Under the pieces are notes generated by a model. The model made no database searches. It was not told the DNA's origin and saw only the letters and a program-made list of their open reading frames with translations. A program made the position numbers and the translations under genes. Below, in pieces: positions 60,372-64,000 of a stretch of DNA of 64,000 nucleotides; positions within the stretch are counted from its first letter, which is position 1; each line of letters begins with the position of its first letter. The DNA comes from Oncomelania hupensis. Lineage: Eukaryota; Mollusca; Gastropoda; Littorinimorpha; Pomatiopsidae. The stretch covers positions 50,034,138 to 50,098,137 of the forward strand of contig CM072511.1 of NCBI GenBank assembly GCA_036898135.1, given 5' to 3'.

Positions 60372-60595
60372 CAAAGACCATCCTGCAAGGCACAGTGCAA
60401 GGAGGTAGAAGAAGAGGGAAACCGAAAAGATGTGGGAGGACAACATTCGAGAATGGACTGGTTTGACACTGAGCGAAACAATCAGGGTTGCTGAGGACAA
60501 GGAAAGATGGAGTACGCTGGTTAAACGATCATCTGTGGTGCCCCCTACGACCTCCGAGTTATGAAATAGGATAGGATAGGATAGGATAGGAATTC
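60372..60595 (+). mobile_element. GGATA-tailed LINE, 224 bp 3' end with TSD
   Basis: The last ~60 codons and the tail with five GGATA units. TTGGTCTTG occurs at 60363-60371 and 60596-60604; part of the left copy may be LINE sequence (microhomology). Confidence 0.75.
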
Positions 60596-60635
60596 TTGGT
60601 CTTGAAAATGATGATAATATGAAGTTATCGACGTT

Positions 60636-60637
60636 GG

Positions 60638-60697
<60 letters not shown>

Positions 60698-60728
60698 GGA
60701 GGAGGAGGAGGAGGAGGAGGAGGAGGAT
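60636..60728 (+). repeat. (GAT)n then (GAG)n microsatellite
   Basis: About 20 GAT units followed by about 10 GAG units. Confidence 0.95.
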
Positions 60729-63700
60729 ATGCAGCGATGCCACGTTGCCCCTGGCATTCCGAACCATATCGACGTTTTTTCGCTTGACCACGAAGAAGAA
60801 GATGAATGAATTCGGATGGGTGGATGGAAGTCAAAGGTGTGGCAAAACCATTGTCGATGGAAGAATAATAAGTAGAAGATGGAGGTGGATGAGAAGAGCA
60901 GAAGAAAACGAACCGAACAAATCCTTTCACAGACAAATAACTGGGTCTAAGTACACATTCCGCATCCTATTGAATGACCTGTGACGAAACGGTGTAGACG
61001 TGTTATGACAAGAACCCTGCATATTCACGGGTTATTGTATCTTATTCCAAAACACAATGTTTCTTCTTCGCTGCTCATCCACATTGTTCCAAAGATCAAG
61101 AATTTAACAACATTCTTTATGAGCTGAGCAAAAATGTTAACCTAACAGCTATCGTATTATATAAATCTCATATTATATATTTAAGGATGCATAACTAATT
61201 ACCTTGATGAAGGACGATGAATTATTTCCTAGGCTCAATGGATACAAGTACAAGACTACCCATTGATCAGATTCACCAATCGAATATTAACTTACCAGCT
61301 CAGGAGTCTTTAGTTGTGTTTACGACACGTGCTGTAAGGTTAAGACGAGGTAATTGAACCGAATCTACGGCCTCTGTAGTCCAAAACAAGCACCAAACGT
61401 CGTTTGCCCTCAAAGATGGTTGCTTGAATGATTTTTTTTCTAACGTATCGCCTTCACATTCAGCCAATCGAATGGATGGTACACAAATTATCTATGGTAA
61501 AAAACCTACAATATTAGTCATGACAACTATTTCCAAAGAATGTACACACATTAAAAAAAAAATGTCGAACACTACAATAATTACGTCATTGCCTTTTGAT
61601 GATTATATTCATTCCCAAATGGTTATGAATAGAGTCCGCCACTTTGACTTTAATTGAAGACGAGTGCAACAAACTTCCGGTTATATAGAACATGTCTACT
61701 GTACAAGGAAGCTACACAAACGGCTCTGGTGCTCATTGTGCTATTAAAGGCTGCAGCAACAGTAGAAAAAAAGCTACAAGAAGCATTAGGACGAGAATGT
61801 TTTGATCACAGACCTCTCACGAGGAAAGAATGTACGTGTGAGCCACCATTTCAACTGCACAAGCAGTTGTTATGAACAAAACAAGCAAAGATCGAGGCCT
61901 ATGAGCGAACCGCAGCGAAAACCAACTTCCGCAATATGGAACTAATTTTAACGTGCCCACGGTTGCTTCGTGCGATCAGTCCTGAAATTAAAGTGCATGG
62001 ACCCAATTGTGTGATCTAATCGTGCATCTTTCAATTCACACTATAAGATTCTAGTCCTTTATAATTCTCCAACTGTTCACCGTCAACGCCCTCCGATAAA
62101 ACGAGATAGTTGAAGATGTTGGGATATGTGACAGGTGGCCAGCAAGACATGTCATCAATCCACTTCGATGTCATGGCTAAACTGTGGGAGAGGCGGAAGG
62201 GGTACCATTTCTTACAGTCGGACAGTGCAATGGTCAAGCCAAGCTGTGAAAGTACAAAAAGGGCAGCGTTGTTTTGAACTAAACGGTACAATAACAAGAT
62301 GTTATTGTAGAGTGTAGGTCGAAGAATTGGCTAATAGATTATACAACTTAGCACGTGCAGAGGCCAAGGGCATGTTTGTGCCGAGTCTACCAACCAATCA
62401 TTGGGCTCAAATTGGTTGCACAAATGCAGTACAGTGCTAGAACTAGGCATTCGTTGTTGAACTTGGGCGGCAAGCGGATTGTTGGAGGAGAGCAAGGAAC
62501 AGAAGCCAAGAGGAGACATTAGAACTGGTAACCGGATTGTGGTCAAAGTGAAGACACCCGGGAGGTTAATGAGTTATCGATAGCTAGGTAGCTGTCACTC
62601 ATTTATGGAGCGTCATCGGGCGTGATCCATGTGATGTCGTCAAAGAGAAATCTCTTATCATAAGTCGGTTGGACTTATTCTTCTTATTGTTATTATTATC
62701 ATCATTGTTGGACGCGTCGTCAACGGGACGTGTTGGTGATACCCGACTAGCAGTAGTCGTCTCTACGGCGTTTGGCTGTAGTGGTCATTCCTCGGGTCAT
62801 CCGTGGAAGTGGGGGTTACGAGGTGAGGGTGCAGTGCCTGCCAGAGAAGTCATCTGGGGTCGGCGGAGAGAAGCAGAGAAGGAAGAGAGGGGAGAAATCA
62901 ACGGAATTGAGGGGCCGTCTGGAAAGTGGATCGTCAGTATTAGAAAGAGCAAAGACGTTCATCGGTAGTTATAGTAAGAAAGAATGGCACCACATTAGTT
63001 TTAGAAAGAAATTCGCAGTTTTGGACACAGGGACAAATAAAGACTTATCATCCAGTGACTTTAGGTAAGATTGTGCGAAAATTCTACCGGGACAACGCCT
63101 ACATCCATATTGGATTGTTGAACTGTGTGTGTGTGAACTTTGAACTGTGTGGGTGTGAACTTTAATTAGGGAAACAAAAGAGAAGTGCACAGCTGGACCT
63201 TATCATCAACGGCCGGGCACCTAGTGTGGATACGTATATATGTAACTGAACTGGGGCATCAGGGGGGATTTTGTATTGTTAATTAATTATCATGGTGTAT
63301 ATAATATTTTGTGTGTGTGTGTGTTCAAATTAGAAACGACCAGGTGAGAGAGTGATTTTATTTTGATTCATGATTATGCCAATGTGTTGATTGTGTATGG
63401 TTTTGAACTATTTTATGCTTAAATTTTGTTCTTTTCTTTTTTCTTTGGTTTCATTCTTTTGTTTCTTAATTGGGTTTTGATTACATGTCTTATTAAATAA
63501 ATGTTATATTGTATTTTTACAACTTATTTCACTAGTTGTGTTCTTAGTTTAGTTTAGTGGGAGAAAGGACGCTCGCACACGCATCACCCACCCCTATCTA
63601 CCCTATCACTCCTTGCATGAAGGACGAGTCACCTACTTAAAACACCAAAGGGAGGAAGTAGGCCTGACATTCGATGAGGGCACAGAGGCAGGATGAGTAA

Positions 63701-64000
63701 CCTTTGTGCCCTTTTAAAAATTTTACAGATAGTCATTTTTATGTTTCCATCGTTTTTCAGCCTTTGCTAAAGTCGCCATGAACATAAATTACTTCAGAGA
63801 GCGATGGACAATTCCTTTGAATCACGGCAGATTTTGTTGAGACCGGAAATGGCTTGCACCAAGTAAATCCAACCATTTCAGATTTTCAGACCATTCTAGA
63901 ATGTAATTATTTCCCGTAAACTCGTGCAATGACCCATTGTCCATGACGTATTGTCAATGACGTATTGTCAATGATGGAAGGCAGAGTACCACAGTCGCAT
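60729..64000. other. no recognisable gene
   Basis: 3.3 kb of anonymous DNA. Noted only: TTTAGGTAAGA, a fair splice-donor context at about 63060; a GT patch at 63309; a strong ATTAAATAAATG poly(A)-signal context at 63491. These could belong to a transcribed unit on the plus strand, but no frame supports a protein. Confidence 0.35.

Noticed and set aside
63060..63500. Terminal exon and poly(A) site of a host gene
   Set aside because: A splice-donor-like site and AATAAA-like signal exist but no coding frame or upstream exon supports them.

Overview
The window reads as non-coding, repeat-saturated nuclear DNA of an invertebrate metazoan. A mollusc, probably a gastropod, is the best guess. This rests on the mix of CR1/L2-like, RTE-like and I/Nimb-like LINEs, tRNA-derived SINEs with a shared central core, AT-rich trinucleotide satellites and intron-like spacing. 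It is an inference; no species marker is present. No complete host gene could be supported. The only hint of one is a possible signal-peptide exon at 14557-14619.

The centrepiece is one apparently full-length, intact non-LTR retrotransposon on the minus strand (22758-30129, about 7.4 kb). It has a 695 bp 5'UTR with three tandem ~80 bp monomers, a 641-aa ORF1 with three zinc knuckles, a 1276-aa ORF2 (endonuclease, reverse transcriptase, RNase H, C-terminal knuckle), a ~950 bp 3'UTR and a (CAA)n tail. It sits between 10-bp direct repeats. Its last ~60 bp form a stem-loop that recurs at the end of a full-length tRNA-derived SINE (39465-39665). The same tail also recurs as two insertions of only 54 and 57 bp. 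Together they look like an autonomous LINE, its SINE parasite and extreme 5'-truncation products.

Layout. 1-3300: a CR1/L2-like LINE 3' end, a long inverted-repeat element, a fragment of the GGATA-tailed LINE family and an internally deleted hAT transposon with 8-bp target duplication. 3300-9500: mostly anonymous DNA, an old tandem triplication, a second inverted-repeat element and a GGATA LINE copy. 9.5-21 kb: satellites, SINEs, one copy of an unclassified ~700 bp TPRT element and the possible exon. 21-30 kb: a degenerate GGATA LINE followed by the intact LINE. 32-38 kb: SINEs, RNase-H LINE remnants and a cluster of inverted repeats around a 310 bp (TAGA)n array. 39-53 kb: the tRNA-Ile-like SINE, several nested insertions (LINE in SINE, tail copy in LINE, repeat units in LINE endonuclease) and two more copies of the ~700 bp element. 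53-64 kb: a 21-bp minisatellite, further LINE 3' ends and about 3 kb with no recognisable feature at the end.

The genes present are transposon genes. They cooperate only in the sense that LINE enzymes acting on shared 3' tails can explain most of the SINEs and truncated copies seen here. Coordinates of target-site duplications were read by eye from the sequence; family names are based on remembered domain features and have not been searched.
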